Assembly: GCA_020350725.1 (NCBI GenBank)
Contig: CP070719.1
Location: 2,180,701-2,244,700 of the forward strand
Direction: 5' to 3'
DNA length: 64,000 bases
Source of the DNA: a bacterium
Lineage (GTDB): Bacteria > BMS3Abin14
A program made the translations under genes and the position numbers. Positions 26,105 to 35,622 of the stretch are shown here, piece by piece. The number at the start of each line of letters is the position of its first letter. The first letter of the stretch is position 1. The notes beneath the pieces were generated by a model. The model made no database searches. It was not told the DNA's origin and saw nothing but the letters and a program-made list of their open reading frames with translations.

Positions 26105-26357
26105 TGATCTAGCCGGGATCGCGTGTGAGGGTTCTTGAGTTCCAAGGATGCGGGCCCCTGTCAGGGAGGATACCGTTCAGCGCGGAGGGGCCGGTGACCT
26201 GTGGCCAATTCCAGGTACGGGATCACCTGAGTGCTCTGTCGCGATGCTTCCATCGGACGCTGGTCGTTGGATCCTGGACGCTCCAGCGCCAATCCTGTCT
26301 GTCCCGTCAAAAACCTTTTCCTCTATCCCTCTGACTCCAGTCTCCCTGTTCTGCCTT

Positions 26358-27758
26358 TCAGCCGACCTCATTCAACGGCCTCACCCGGAAGCCTGCGCCC
26401 ATCTCCTCGGCGATCCGCCTGCATCTTCCGATATCCACTTTGGGGTGATCCACCGCCGTGAGAACCACCTCCATGCCCTCCTCCAGACATCTGCGGCAGA
26501 AGTCCAGCAGGGCCGGATAGGACCTCTCCCCGTAGATCGGCCGGCACAGCTCCATGAACGTCCTCGAGTCCTGGGCGTTGAGGCTGACCGAAATCCTGTC
26601 GAAGAGACCCGCCAGGTCCGGAGCGATATTTCTCCCGTGGTAGAGATTGCCGAGGCCGTTGGTGTTCAGGCGCATACTACTGCACCCCTTATCCCTCAAT
26701 CTCCGAGCCACCTCGCGGATCTCATCCAGACGGACGGTGGGTTCGCCATAGCCACAGAACACCACCTCGGACCGGTCCCGCCAACGCTCCTCCTCCAGGG
26801 CGGCCAGCATCTCCTCCACGGACGGATCCTCGGATAGTCTCAGATCGTGTCCCTTGACGATGGGATTGGTACTGCGCTGGCAGAAGGTGCACGCACTGGT
26901 GCATGTCCCCGTGACGTTCAGGTAAACCGAGTCGCGGATGGTGTAGGCTGCCCTTGACCTCTCGAGGGTAACCGGGAGATTGAAGAATCGTACGGCGTTC
27001 ATCGTGGTGATGCGGGCGACGTCAGCCGGCGACAGGCCCTTGATCTCGGCGACCTTCTCCGCCACCAGGGACACGTACGCCGGTTCGTTCCGCTTACCGC
27101 GGTAGGGATGGGGGGAGAGGTAGGGGCAGTCGGTCTCGATCATCATCCTTTCCAGGGGAACTGCGGACAGGATTCTTTCCGACCACTCACGGTTCCGGTG
27201 ACCCTGATAGGTGACCGTACCGGTGAAGGAGAGGAAAAGGCCGAGGTTCAGAAAGGACGTGACGTCCTCTGGCGTACCGGAGAAGCAGTGAACGACTCCT
27301 CCTTCCCCGGGAAGGCCTTCTTCTTCGAGTATCTGCAGAGCCCGGGAGTAGGCATCCCGAACGTGGATCACAACCGGAAGACCCACCTCACTGGCCAGAC
27401 GGATGTGGCGTCGGAAAGAGTCCTCCTGGACACCGCGCGGTGACCGGTCGCGGAAGAAGTCCAGACCGGTTTCGCCGATGGCAACGACTCCCTTTCGGCG
27501 GGCCAGCTTCCTCAGTTCCTCCATGGCGGGATCGTCCGAGTCCACCGCGTCGTGCGGGTGAATGCCCACCACAGCGGACACCTCGGGGTACCGATGGGCG
27601 ATCTTCACCGCCCGTCTGCTCTCGGCCAGGGTGGATCCGACAGTGACGATGTGAACGACGCCCGCCGCGTGAGCCCGCTCCAGGACCTGCTCCAGGTCCT
27701 TGGAAAACTGCCTCATCTCCAGGTGGGCGTGGGAGTCGATAAGCGTGATGGCGGGCAT
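26358..27758 (-). CDS. TatD-family hydrolase fused to a radical SAM domain
   Basis: A 466-residue two-domain protein. Residues 1-255 are a TatD metal-dependent hydrolase with DSHAHLEM, IGETGLDF, HVRDAYS, HCFSGTPED and TDCPYLSPHP supplying the metal ligands. Residues 260-466 are a radical SAM domain with the cluster motif C-x3-C-x2-C in GTCTSACTFCQR and GYGEPTVR after it. Such TatD-radical SAM fusions are annotated in many anaerobes, but the radical reaction is unknown. ATG 27758 overlaps the stop of the upstream SUKH-like gene (TGATG), implying translational coupling; an in-frame extension to 27830 is rejected. Confidence 0.9.
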   Translation of the reverse strand: MPAITLIDSHAHLEMRQFSKDLEQVLERAHAAGVVHIVTVGSTLAESRRAVKIAHRYPEVSAVVGIHPHDAVDSDDPAMEELRKLARRKGVVAIGETGLDFFRDRSPRGVQEDSFRRHIRLASEVGLPVVIHVRDAYSRALQILEEEGLPGEGGVVHCFSGTPEDVTSFLNLGLFLSFTGTVTYQGHRNREWSERILSAVPLERMMIETDCPYLSPHPYRGKRNEPAYVSLVAEKVAEIKGLSPADVARITTMNAVRFFNLPVTLERSRAAYTIRDSVYLNVTGTCTSACTFCQRSTNPIVKGHDLRLSEDPSVEEMLAALEEERWRDRSEVVFCGYGEPTVRLDEIREVARRLRDKGCSSMRLNTNGLGNLYHGRNIAPDLAGLFDRISVSLNAQDSRTFMELCRPIYGERSYPALLDFCRRCLEEGMEVVLTAVDHPKVDIGRCRRIAEEMGAGFRVRPLNEVG

Positions 27759-28144
27759 CAGGTCAGCCTTCCCTCCCCGTCGGAGGCCAGCCACTGAACA
27801 AAGCTCCGTCTGTCTCCCCAGAATTCCCACCGGGGACCGTGCCAGTCCCTGACGGGAAGCACTTCCGCCTCACGGCCTGCCGGGGTGTCCAGGTCGAAAC
27901 AGGCGACATCCTCGGACACGGTGGACCTGGCAAACGGTATTCCCCGCCACTGACGGTCGGGGTAGTCGAATCGTTCATCCAGTTCGGACTTGAATCGCTC
28001 GGCCTCCTCCGCTGTCAGAAACCGCCAGGCGAGGCCGGATCGAGCTTCTATTCCATCGAGGAGATCCAGGAAGCCCCCGGGCAACTGAATGCCGTATCTG
28101 CCGGCCAGCCGTCTCCATCCCTCGGTAAAGGTGTTGTCTCCCAT
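27758..28144 (-). CDS. SMI1/KNR4 (SUKH)-like protein
   Basis: A 128-residue soluble protein with the tail typical of SUKH-like domains: PFARSTVSEDVACFDLD, VLPVRDWHGPRWEFWGD and a final FVQWLA. Members include immunity proteins and various housekeeping adaptors. There is no toxin next to it; instead it is coupled by one shared base to the TatD/radical SAM gene. A TTG start at 28165 is also open, but ATG 28144 is preferred. The function is not known. Confidence 0.65.
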   Translation of the reverse strand: MGDNTFTEGWRRLAGRYGIQLPGGFLDLLDGIEARSGLAWRFLTAEEAERFKSELDERFDYPDRQWRGIPFARSTVSEDVACFDLDTPAGREAEVLPVRDWHGPRWEFWGDRRSFVQWLASDGEGRLT

Positions 28145-28225
28145 CTGACGGGAAGAATTCCTCAAAAGGCTCCTGACGCGACGGGCTCCGGTTCATCCTG
28201 TTCGTCCCTCGCGTCCGGCATGGAT

Positions 28226-30211
28226 TCATTTGATCCTTGTCCCCGGCTCGACATCCTCGCGGAAGGTCAGGACGTGGATGCCGTTTTTGTCCTCAGCCGC
28301 CAGGAGCATTCCCCTCGATTCCACGCCCATTAGCGTGGCCGGTTGAAGATTGACCACCACGGCGATCACCTTGCCCACCAGATCCTCGGGGTCGTAGTGC
28401 TCTGCGATACCCGCCACCAGCTGTCTTTCTTCCCCGGTGTCCACGAGGAGGCGCAGGAGCTTCTTGGATTTTTCGACCTTCTCTGCTTCCAGGACTTTGC
28501 CGGCGACGAGCTGGACCTTGGCAAACTCCTCGATGGTGATCAGATCATCATGCGCATCGGTCTGTCTTCGGGCTTTTGTTCGGTTTTTTTCATCCTCTGG
28601 CATGGATTCCCCCTCTCCTTTTTCACCGTCCGCCGGTTCCCCGACACCCATGGCGATCTCCGGCAGGTGCTCTATGCGGGGGAACAGGGCCGGGCCCCGG
28701 AAGGTCCGCGTTCCGCCGGGAAGAGCGCCCCACGGCTTCAGGGACGAGATCTGATGGAGCTCTTTCCTGTCCGCAATGCCCAGTTGGCGGAACATCCTGT
28801 GCCCCGTTTCGGGCATGAAGGGACAGATCATCACCGCCACCTGGCGGATCGTCTCGAAGAGACAATACAGCACCACGTCCAGCTTGGATTCCTTTCCCTC
28901 CTTCAGAAGAGTCCAGGGCGCGGCTGAATCGATGTATTTGTTGGCGCCTCCGATAAAATCCCACACGGATTTGAGGGCTCGATCAAAGGCGAGCTGTTCC
29001 ATGTGCCCGTGGACCTCATCCACCGTCCTGGCCGCGTGATCGATGAGACCCCTGGTCAGGTCACCGAGGGCACCGTCGCCGGGTGAGGCCGGCACCGATC
29101 CGCTCCGGTACCTGTCCAGCATCCCGAGGGACCGCTGAAGGAGGTTGCCCAGGTCGTTGGCCAGGTCGGAATTGATCCTGCCGACCAGGGCCGCGTGGGA
29201 GAAATCCCCGTCCAGGCCGAAGGGAACCTCCCTCAGGATGAAATAGCGGATGCTGTCGGCTCCGTATTCATCCAGCAGCAGATTCGGTTCCACAACGTTT
29301 CCAATGGATTTGGACATCTTGCGGCCTTCGACGGTCCACCAGCCGTGGGCAAAAACCCTCCTGGGTGGAGCCAGGTCGATTCCCCTGAGCATGGTCGGCC
29401 AGTAGATGGTGTGTGTGGTCAGAATATCCTTGCCGATCAGGTGGGTGCAGTTTTTCCAGAAGGACTGAAACCGGTCTTCGTTGGTGGTAAATCCGGGAGC
29501 GGTCACATAGTTGATAAGGGCGTCAAACCAGACGTATGTCACGTAGTCGGTGTCAAAGGGAATTTCAACACCCCAGTGAAGACGGCTCTTGGGACGGCTG
29601 ATGCACAGGTCCTCGAGGGGCCTGCGGAGAAAGCCCAGCATTTCGTTGCGCCTGGAATCGGGCCGGATAAAGTCGGGGTTGTCTTCGATATACGAAAGCA
29701 GCCAATCCTGGTACTTGCTCATGCGAAAGAAATAATTCGCCTCCTCGATCTGGACGACCTCCCGACCGCAGTCGGGGCACTTCCCCCCCGCCAGGTCCTT
29801 CTCGGTCCAGAATCTCTCGTCCGGAATGCAATACCAGCCGTCGTAGGTGCTCCTGTAGATATCCCCTCGGCTGTGGAGTTCGTTGAGAAAATGCTTCACC
29901 ACCGCGGTGTGTCGGTCCTCCGTGGTGCGGATGAAGTCGTCATTGGAGATATTGAATCGCCGCCAGAGCTGCTGGAAGCGGACCACCATCTCGTCGCAGT
30001 GTTCCTGTGGCGACAGACCCCGTTCCCGGGCGGCCTGTTCCACTTTCTGTCCGTGCTCGTCCGTACCGGTGAGAAAGATTACCGGTTTCCCCAGGGACCG
30101 CATGTAACGGGCGATAACGTCAGCGGCAACAGTTGTGTAGACATGACCGATGTGAGGCACGTCGTTGACGTAATAGATCGGAGTGGTGACGTAGAAGGTT
30201 TCTTCGCTCAT
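28226..30211 (-). CDS. metG: Methionyl-tRNA synthetase with C-terminal tRNA-binding domain
   Basis: A 661-residue class I synthetase. YYVNDVPHIGHVYT (residues 13-26) holds the HIGH signature, GRKMSKSIGNV (about 292-302) the KMSKS loop, and CPDCGREV is one zinc knuckle. The C-terminal EMAP/tRBD domain (about 555-661, starting EEFAKVQLVAGKV) is joined by an acidic linker. Its ATG overlaps the end of ricT by 4 nt (ATGA). It charges initiator and elongator tRNA-Met in the cytoplasm. Confidence 0.97.
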   Translation of the reverse strand: MSEETFYVTTPIYYVNDVPHIGHVYTTVAADVIARYMRSLGKPVIFLTGTDEHGQKVEQAARERGLSPQEHCDEMVVRFQQLWRRFNISNDDFIRTTEDRHTAVVKHFLNELHSRGDIYRSTYDGWYCIPDERFWTEKDLAGGKCPDCGREVVQIEEANYFFRMSKYQDWLLSYIEDNPDFIRPDSRRNEMLGFLRRPLEDLCISRPKSRLHWGVEIPFDTDYVTYVWFDALINYVTAPGFTTNEDRFQSFWKNCTHLIGKDILTTHTIYWPTMLRGIDLAPPRRVFAHGWWTVEGRKMSKSIGNVVEPNLLLDEYGADSIRYFILREVPFGLDGDFSHAALVGRINSDLANDLGNLLQRSLGMLDRYRSGSVPASPGDGALGDLTRGLIDHAARTVDEVHGHMEQLAFDRALKSVWDFIGGANKYIDSAAPWTLLKEGKESKLDVVLYCLFETIRQVAVMICPFMPETGHRMFRQLGIADRKELHQISSLKPWGALPGGTRTFRGPALFPRIEHLPEIAMGVGEPADGEKGEGESMPEDEKNRTKARRQTDAHDDLITIEEFAKVQLVAGKVLEAEKVEKSKKLLRLLVDTGEERQLVAGIAEHYDPEDLVGKVIAVVVNLQPATLMGVESRGMLLAAEDKNGIHVLTFREDVEPGTRIK

Positions 30212-31059
30212 TTGACCTTCTCCCGGAATTCATCCAGCCCGATGACCACTGACTCCCCTTCGGATAGATCGATCGTTATTGTCCTGGCGAAGAAATCGAT
30301 GGCCCTGATCTTGCCGGATCCCTCCGGAAGGTTGACCTTTTTGCCCACCTTGGGCAGGCCCTGGATCATTTCCCGGTACTGGTCGTATTCGTAGCTCAGG
30401 CAGCACAGGAGCCTTCCGCATCCACCGGAGATCTTGTTCGGATTGAGGATAACGTTCTGCTCCTTGGCCATTTTAACGGAGATCGGGGCGAAATCCTTGA
30501 GGAAGGTGCAGCAGCAGAAGGGCATTCCACAGGGACCTATGCCTCCCGTCAGTTTGGCCTCATCCCGGATTCCGATCTGACGCATCTCGATACGGAGCTG
30601 AAGATCCTTCGCGAGGGTCCTTACCAGTTCCCGGAAGTCCACCCTCTTTTCCGCCGTAAAATAGAAAATGGCCTTGGAGCGGTCGAAGAGGTATTCGACC
30701 TTGATCAGCCGCATGGGGAGTTCCCATTCGTCGATGATCCTTCGGCAGGAGACGAAAGCCCTTTCCTCGAGGGAGCGGTTCTCGTCATCACGCTGGATCT
30801 CGTCGGGAGTGGCCTTTCTCAGCACGTGCGATCTCTCGCATCCGCGGCATGCGAACTCGACCGGAGAAGAGGTAACAACGCCCAGTGCCTTACCCTGATC
30901 GGTCTCGACCACGACCTGGTCTCCCGGTTTCAGAGAATGCTCTCCGGCGTGGCAATGGCTCTCCCGGTTCTTCCCCCTGAGGTATATCCGGACGGTGCGC
31001 ACGGCACCCTCCTTCACCCCTGAAACAGTGTTTTCCTTTCCGTCGATACTTTCATCCAT
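30208..31059 (-). CDS. ricT: PSP1 C-terminal domain protein RicT (YaaT)
   Basis: A 283-residue protein of the RicT/YaaT family with the cysteine-rich core GGIGPCGMPFCCCTF and CGRLLCCLSYE (about 180-225), which in Bacillus binds Fe-S clusters within the Ric complex that modulates mRNA maturation. Here it starts directly on the base after the holB stop and overlaps metG by 4 nt, so all three are co-translated. RicA and RicF partners are not in this window; the role in this organism is inferred from the family. Confidence 0.88.
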   Translation of the reverse strand: MDESIDGKENTVSGVKEGAVRTVRIYLRGKNRESHCHAGEHSLKPGDQVVVETDQGKALGVVTSSPVEFACRGCERSHVLRKATPDEIQRDDENRSLEERAFVSCRRIIDEWELPMRLIKVEYLFDRSKAIFYFTAEKRVDFRELVRTLAKDLQLRIEMRQIGIRDEAKLTGGIGPCGMPFCCCTFLKDFAPISVKMAKEQNVILNPNKISGGCGRLLCCLSYEYDQYREMIQGLPKVGKKVNLPEGSGKIRAIDFFARTITIDLSEGESVVIGLDEFREKVK

Positions 31060-32064
31060 TTAAGCTCGGTTCTCCTTTAATAGTCCCTGCCGGCGTATCC
31101 TGATGAGCATATTATCAAGACTCAGCTGAACGTTGGCGTTACGCTCCAGATCCTCCCTGGTATCCTCAATGGTCTCAAGCACCATTGACAGGGAGTATCC
31201 GCCCAGACGGGCGGCCTCCCCCCTGAGCACGGGGAGCTGGGAGCTGTGGATGACCCATTCCTCCCCCCCTCCCTCTGCCAGAATCAACATGTCCCTGAAC
31301 CACTGGGCCATGAACTCCAGGACCTGCATGGCTTCCTGACGGCTTTTGCCCCATCTCTGGGAAAGACCGAAAAGGGTTCCCCAGTCGGCGTCGGTTAGCT
31401 TTGAAAGCGGTTCGAACTCCTCTGCCAGCTTCTCCGGTATCTCCCCCCTGTGGTATTCGAGGGCTCTTTCCATGCTCCCCCTGGACATGGACGCGAGAAG
31501 ATGGGCCCTGTCCCTGCCAACCCCGTGGCGTCCGAGGAGGGTGATCATCTCTTTCCGGCCGAGGGGCCTGAAGGACAGCTCCTGGCATCGGGAAGAGATA
31601 GTCGGGAGAACGGAATCCCTGCCCGGCGCGATGAGGACGAAGCGGGATGTTTCAGGAGGCTCCTCCAGGGTCTTGAGAAAGGCGTTGGCCGCATTGGGGT
31701 ACATGGTGTGGGCATCGTCCAGGATAAAGATGGACACCCTGCCGCGCATGGGCATCAGATAGGCCTTCTCGAGGACCTGTTCGCGGATCTGTTCGATAAC
31801 GATCCATCTCTTTCCGGGCAGGGGTCGGATGATGTGGAGATCGGGATGGGCGAAAGTCTCGTGAAGACGGCAGGATTGGCAGGCACCGCATGGCCCCTGT
31901 TCGGACTCGCAGTTCATGGCTGCGGCAAGGGCGAGGGCCGCGGGCATCCGTCCGCATCCTGCCGGGCCGGTGAAAAGGTAGGCGGTGGGGACCCTGCCTT
32001 TGCCCAGAGCACTCCGGATGATATTCAGTGTCTTCTCCTGTCCGATGATCTGATCAAAGAGCAT
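31060..32064 (-). CDS. holB: DNA polymerase III delta' subunit
   Basis: A 334-residue clamp-loader subunit. It starts MLFDQIIGQEK, has the P-loop-like FTGPAGCGR (lacking the usual GKT of ATP-hydrolysing subunits), a zinc-binding CGACQSC, the sensor/SRC motif ISSRCQ, and a C-terminal helical domain. ATG 32064 (chosen over 32088) overlaps the 3' end of tmk by 11 nt. It forms part of the replisome clamp loader with tau/gamma and delta. Confidence 0.93.
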   Translation of the reverse strand: MLFDQIIGQEKTLNIIRSALGKGRVPTAYLFTGPAGCGRMPAALALAAAMNCESEQGPCGACQSCRLHETFAHPDLHIIRPLPGKRWIVIEQIREQVLEKAYLMPMRGRVSIFILDDAHTMYPNAANAFLKTLEEPPETSRFVLIAPGRDSVLPTISSRCQELSFRPLGRKEMITLLGRHGVGRDRAHLLASMSRGSMERALEYHRGEIPEKLAEEFEPLSKLTDADWGTLFGLSQRWGKSRQEAMQVLEFMAQWFRDMLILAEGGGEEWVIHSSQLPVLRGEAARLGGYSLSMVLETIEDTREDLERNANVQLSLDNMLIRIRRQGLLKENRA

Positions 32065-32701
32065 CCTTGAACCTTGCTTCCAGCTCATCCATAACGGCCC
32101 GAGCCAATTCTTCCGGCTGTCTGAGCCCGTTCAGCACCAGGAATCTGCCCGGTTCCGAAGCGGCGATCTCGAGATATCCCCGGCGCACCTTCTCGTGAAA
32201 GGACGCGGCCTCATCGTCCATTCTGGACTCTCGGGCGTTCTTTTTCCCCAGGTTCCTGTTCCGGGTCCGGTTCAGGCCGGCCTCGACGGGGAGGTCGAGC
32301 AGCACCGTGAGGTCCGGCAGCAGGCCGTCTCTGACCTGAGAGTCGATGGCCCTAACTCTGTCCATGGGAAGTCCCCTCCCGAATCCCTGATAGGCTATCG
32401 TGGCGTCCGAGAACCTGTCGCACAGCACGATCCGGTCTCTCTCCAGTGCCGGTCTGATAATTTCCCGGATGTGCTGGGCCCTGTCCGCTTCGTAGAGAAG
32501 CAGTTCCACCATGTCTGCAAGACCAGCCGCCTGAGGGTTGAGGAGAACGGCCCGGAGCTTCCTGCCGAGGGTCGTTCCGCCGGGTTCCCGGGTGACGAGG
32601 TGGTCCGTACCCCGGTCATCCAGCATACGGGACAGCAGGGAGATCAGGGTCGACTTGCCCGACCCGTCTATTCCCTCGAAGGTTATGAAGATACCGGGCA
32701 T
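32054..32701 (-). CDS. tmk: Thymidylate kinase
   Basis: A 215-residue kinase converting dTMP to dTDP. P-loop FEGIDGSGKST (residues 8-18), TREPGGT (about 38-44), and LCDRFSDATIAYQG (DRx motif, about 94-107) are all present. It lies first in the run tmk-holB-ricT-metG, mirroring the tmk-holB-yaaT order of Bacillus. A 112-nt gap with heptad-like text (atccaaaatccaagtacc) separates it from mogA. Confidence 0.96.
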   Translation of the reverse strand: MPGIFITFEGIDGSGKSTLISLLSRMLDDRGTDHLVTREPGGTTLGRKLRAVLLNPQAAGLADMVELLLYEADRAQHIREIIRPALERDRIVLCDRFSDATIAYQGFGRGLPMDRVRAIDSQVRDGLLPDLTVLLDLPVEAGLNRTRNRNLGKKNARESRMDDEAASFHEKVRRGYLEIAASEPGRFLVLNGLRQPEELARAVMDELEARFKDAL

Positions 32702-32813
32702 GAGATCCTACGGAAATCCAAAATCCAAGTACCAAGATCCAGGAAAGGCCGCTGGTCCTCTGATGATTCAGCAGGCCCGCCGCCAAAACATCTCTCCACT
32801 TTCCATTTTCCCG

Positions 32814-33311
32814 TCACCTGTGAGTGCCGCATTCACCGGGGTCACCCCTCACCTTGTCTATCAGGTGTTCGAGGAAGGTCAGGAGAACTTCGACGCTCTC
32901 GCTGACAGCCCTCGGGCTTCCCGGCAGGTTGATGATCACGGTGTTGCCCCTGACTCCCGCCACCCCTCGGGTGAGGACGGATGTGGGGACCCTTTCCCTC
33001 ACGGCTGCCCTCATGGCCTCCGGTATGCCGGGTATCTCAAAATCGAGGACAGCGCGTGTGGCTTCAGGCGTGCGGTCGCGCGGGGCCGGACCGGTACCCC
33101 CTGTGGTCACGATCAGGTCCAGGCCGTCCGCATCACACCACTGACGGAGTTTCTCGCTGATCAGGTCCGCCTCGTCCGGCAGGACCTCAGCCCTCAGCCA
33201 TTCTATGTCGAGGGCATTCAATCCCTCCCTGACCGCCGGACCGCTGCGGTCCTGATATTCTCCGCGGGAGGAACGATCACTGAGGGTCAGTACCCCGGCC
33301 CTAATCCGCAT
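32814..33311 (-). CDS. mogA: Molybdopterin adenylyltransferase-type protein (MogA/MoaB)
   Basis: A 165-residue protein with the MoCF fold: VLTLSDRSSRGEYQDRSGP at the start, TTGGTGPAPRDRTPEAT (about 66-82), and LPGSPRAVSESVEV near the end. It adenylylates molybdopterin before metal insertion. ATG 33311 overlaps the upstream MOSC gene by 11 nt; the pair MOSC-mogA is common and consistent with molybdoenzyme use. Confidence 0.92.
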   Translation of the reverse strand: MRIRAGVLTLSDRSSRGEYQDRSGPAVREGLNALDIEWLRAEVLPDEADLISEKLRQWCDADGLDLIVTTGGTGPAPRDRTPEATRAVLDFEIPGIPEAMRAAVRERVPTSVLTRGVAGVRGNTVIINLPGSPRAVSESVEVLLTFLEHLIDKVRGDPGECGTHR

Positions 33312-33753
33312 CCAGCCCCTCTCCGGCAAGGAGTGTAATGGGGTCGTTGACTCTTATGGTCCCCTTCTTCAGGACCCTGACGAAGATGCCCTCCTTCGGC
33401 ATGACGCAGTCACCTGCCTGGTGGAAGATGGCGCATCGGTCGTGACATTCCTTCCCGATCTGAGAGACCTCTACGAGGGCCTCCTCTCCCAGTTTGATCT
33501 TTTGCCCCAGAGGCAGCCCTGCCAGTTCGATCCCCTCCGTGGTGATGTTCTCCGCGAAGTCGCCGGGCGCCACCTCGAGCCCCAGTTCGACCATCTTGTC
33601 GATGCTCTCCCGGGCAAGGAGGCTGACCTGCCGGATTCCGGGTCCGGCGTGGGCGTCCCGTTCAACCCCGTGATCCGGTCTCAGGAGGGCCTGCCGCACG
33701 TTGTCCTTACGGACTCCCTTGCGGTCACTGACGGATATGGCGACGATTCTCAT
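33301..33753 (-). CDS. MOSC-domain protein
   Basis: A 150-residue stand-alone MOSC domain, related to the C-terminal sulfur-carrier domain of Moco sulfurase. The conserved cysteine is in GKECHDRCAIF (about 100-110), with GDFAENITTEGI and LPLGQKIKLG before it. It probably carries or transfers sulfur or Moco in molybdenum-cofactor maturation together with the overlapping mogA. ATG 33753 faces a 115-nt promoter gap. Confidence 0.9.
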   Translation of the reverse strand: MRIVAISVSDRKGVRKDNVRQALLRPDHGVERDAHAGPGIRQVSLLARESIDKMVELGLEVAPGDFAENITTEGIELAGLPLGQKIKLGEEALVEVSQIGKECHDRCAIFHQAGDCVMPKEGIFVRVLKKGTIRVNDPITLLAGEGLDAD

Positions 33754-33868
33754 TTCGTACTGGTTTCATACGCGAAAAAAGCCAAATTTCCAAAGACTTT
33801 TAAGACTACCTCATATGAACAAGGGATACAAGGCATGCGACAGATCGGCGATGGCCAAAGGGAGATTG

Positions 33869-34714
33869 TCACATCCCCAGAAGGACAGCCAGGGTAAACC
33901 TCTCCACCCTTTCCGTGTCGGGGTCGTAGGCCAGTCCGGCGTCGAGGGAACCGCTCCGATCGCGGAGGGTCATGCCAAGGGTGTAGCGGGTTGCTCCCGC
34001 CGAGAGATCCTGGTATCCCAGCCGGCCGGTGAGGGAATCGAACGCGTCGAACTGAATACCCACCCGGGTCTGGTCCCAATCCCCCGACAGAGGACTCTCC
34101 TCCAGGTCGGCGGTGATCTGGACTGTCCGGGACAGGTCGACGGCAAGGCCGAAAGCATCGAGCCGATCGAGGAGATCGTTGTCACTCCGGTAGAGATTTC
34201 TCAGGAGGTACCCGAAGGACAGTCCCGGCCCGACGGACATGACGAAACCCACATCGGCAGCGGACAGGTCCTCTTCGCCGGATGTGATCGGATCGATATA
34301 ATGCCCCCTGTGAAAACTCGCCCCGACGATCAGCGCCTGATTCACCGACTGGGCGAAAGCCACACCCCAGAGATCGTCCTCGAAACCGGCGAAAGAGGGC
34401 TCCGGGATGTAGACCGCGGCTCCCCTCAGGATGGATTTGGTATCGACAATACTCATCACGTAGGACCCTTCCGGGGCGTTCCTCTCGTCGAGATAGTTGA
34501 ATCCCAGGGAGAAAGACCCCGTAGGTCTCAGGGTCGCCGGGTTCCCGAAGACCGAGGCGATGCCGCCATCGGAGGCGATGCAGGTGCCGCCCCGGCCCAG
34601 GGACCGGGCGTCAATCCCCTGATTCGGGAAGGGTGGAGCGGCTGCCGCACCTTTGTTCGCCGTTATTGCCAGGAAAAGCATGGTCACCGCAAGGAAACTT
34701 GCTCTCTTCACCAT
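33869..34714 (-). CDS. Outer-membrane beta-barrel protein (PorV/FadL-like)
   Basis: A 281-residue protein with a signal peptide (1-25, AAAA) and a beta-barrel pattern of alternating strands. The start of the mature part, DARSLGRGGTCIASDGGIASVFGNPATL, split across a turn, is characteristic of PorV/UPF0164 and FadL-like barrels. Substrate or partner is unknown. The ATG is at 34714; a long 361-bp gap separates it from the divergent dksA. Confidence 0.75.
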   Translation of the reverse strand: MVKRASFLAVTMLFLAITANKGAAAAPPFPNQGIDARSLGRGGTCIASDGGIASVFGNPATLRPTGSFSLGFNYLDERNAPEGSYVMSIVDTKSILRGAAVYIPEPSFAGFEDDLWGVAFAQSVNQALIVGASFHRGHYIDPITSGEEDLSAADVGFVMSVGPGLSFGYLLRNLYRSDNDLLDRLDAFGLAVDLSRTVQITADLEESPLSGDWDQTRVGIQFDAFDSLTGRLGYQDLSAGATRYTLGMTLRDRSGSLDAGLAYDPDTERVERFTLAVLLGM

Positions 34715-35075
34715 GAGGGGATTTTTAATGACGGGGTCCTCCGGGTGTCAAGAGGAAAGTTGCGGGTAAAGCGCGGAAACCTGTTGTCCGCGATCCGGGA
34801 CGGGCGACCCGGAATCAGCATCCCCTTACCGCGCGGAATATCTGCTGAAAGCTGTCCTGCTTCCTCATCAACCGGTAAGGTGACGCATATGGAAGGTCCC
34901 TTCCTCATGTTAAAGTAGCCCTTGCGGAGGACAAATCGGGATTGCCGGGCCATTGGTGCGGCATGCGCGGATAATATTCCGCTTGCCACCCGGTAACAAA
35001 TAGAGTATTTAATGTCGTTCCACCGAAGGCGGACCGTGTGTTGACTTGGAGTTTTTCACTGGCAGACGATGGGTT
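34715..35075. other. 361-bp divergent gap before dksA
   Basis: Between the outer-membrane protein gene and dksA. A TTGACT at 35041-35046 lies too close to the dksA start to serve as a typical -35, and I see no good -10 partner. No gene, terminator or clear repeat is visible. Confidence 0.5.
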
Positions 35076-35438
35076 ATGGATGATAAACAGATAAAATATT
35101 TTTCCGAAAAGCTCAGGGCCTGGAAGGAAGAACTCGTCAACGAGGCGACCAAGACCGTGGACGGGATGCACGAAGAAAAGGCCCAATTCGCAGACCCCAC
35201 GGACCGTGCCTCCATGGAGACCGATCGGAATTTCCTCCTCCGCATAAGGGATCGGGAGAGAAAGCTCATCAGCAAGATCGACAAGGCCCTCGAGAGAATT
35301 GAGGATGGCACTTTCGGGATCTGCGACGAGTGTGGCGAGGATATCGAAGAGAAGAGGCTGGAGGCCCGTCCTGTCGCCACCCTGTGCATCCATTGCAAAA
35401 CGATCCAGGAGGAGGAGGAGAAGCTCAAGCAGCAGTGA
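35076..35438 (+). CDS. dksA: DksA/TraR-family transcription factor
   Basis: A 120-residue RNA polymerase-binding protein. It has the coiled-coil with the acidic tip DPTDRAS (about 42-48; Asp pair and Ala of the DxxDxA motif) and the four-cysteine zinc finger CDECGED...LCIHC (about 86-109). It would act with ppGpp at the polymerase secondary channel. TTG 35046 is open, but ATG 35076 gives the regular length. Confidence 0.93.
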   Translation: MDDKQIKYFSEKLRAWKEELVNEATKTVDGMHEEKAQFADPTDRASMETDRNFLLRIRDRERKLISKIDKALERIEDGTFGICDECGEDIEEKRLEARPVATLCIHCKTIQEEEEKLKQQ

Positions 35439-35622
35439 CTGTTGCATTTTCCCCACCCCCCGACCCCGCTTACACCCGCACCACCGGCTTCCTCATCCGC
35501 AAGTCTTGCCGATCCTGTCCTGAATGGCGACTCCTGACTCCCGAATTCTGTTACCATTACTGTAGACCGTATCCCGACAACCGGGGTCTTTTCTAAATAT
35601 CCTCAGCGGACCAAAACTCGCG

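Noticed and set aside
32814..33338. Long plus-strand frames over mogA and elsewhere (e.g. 32538-33338, 33701-34918)
   Set aside because: They are shadows of minus-strand genes with clear family motifs.
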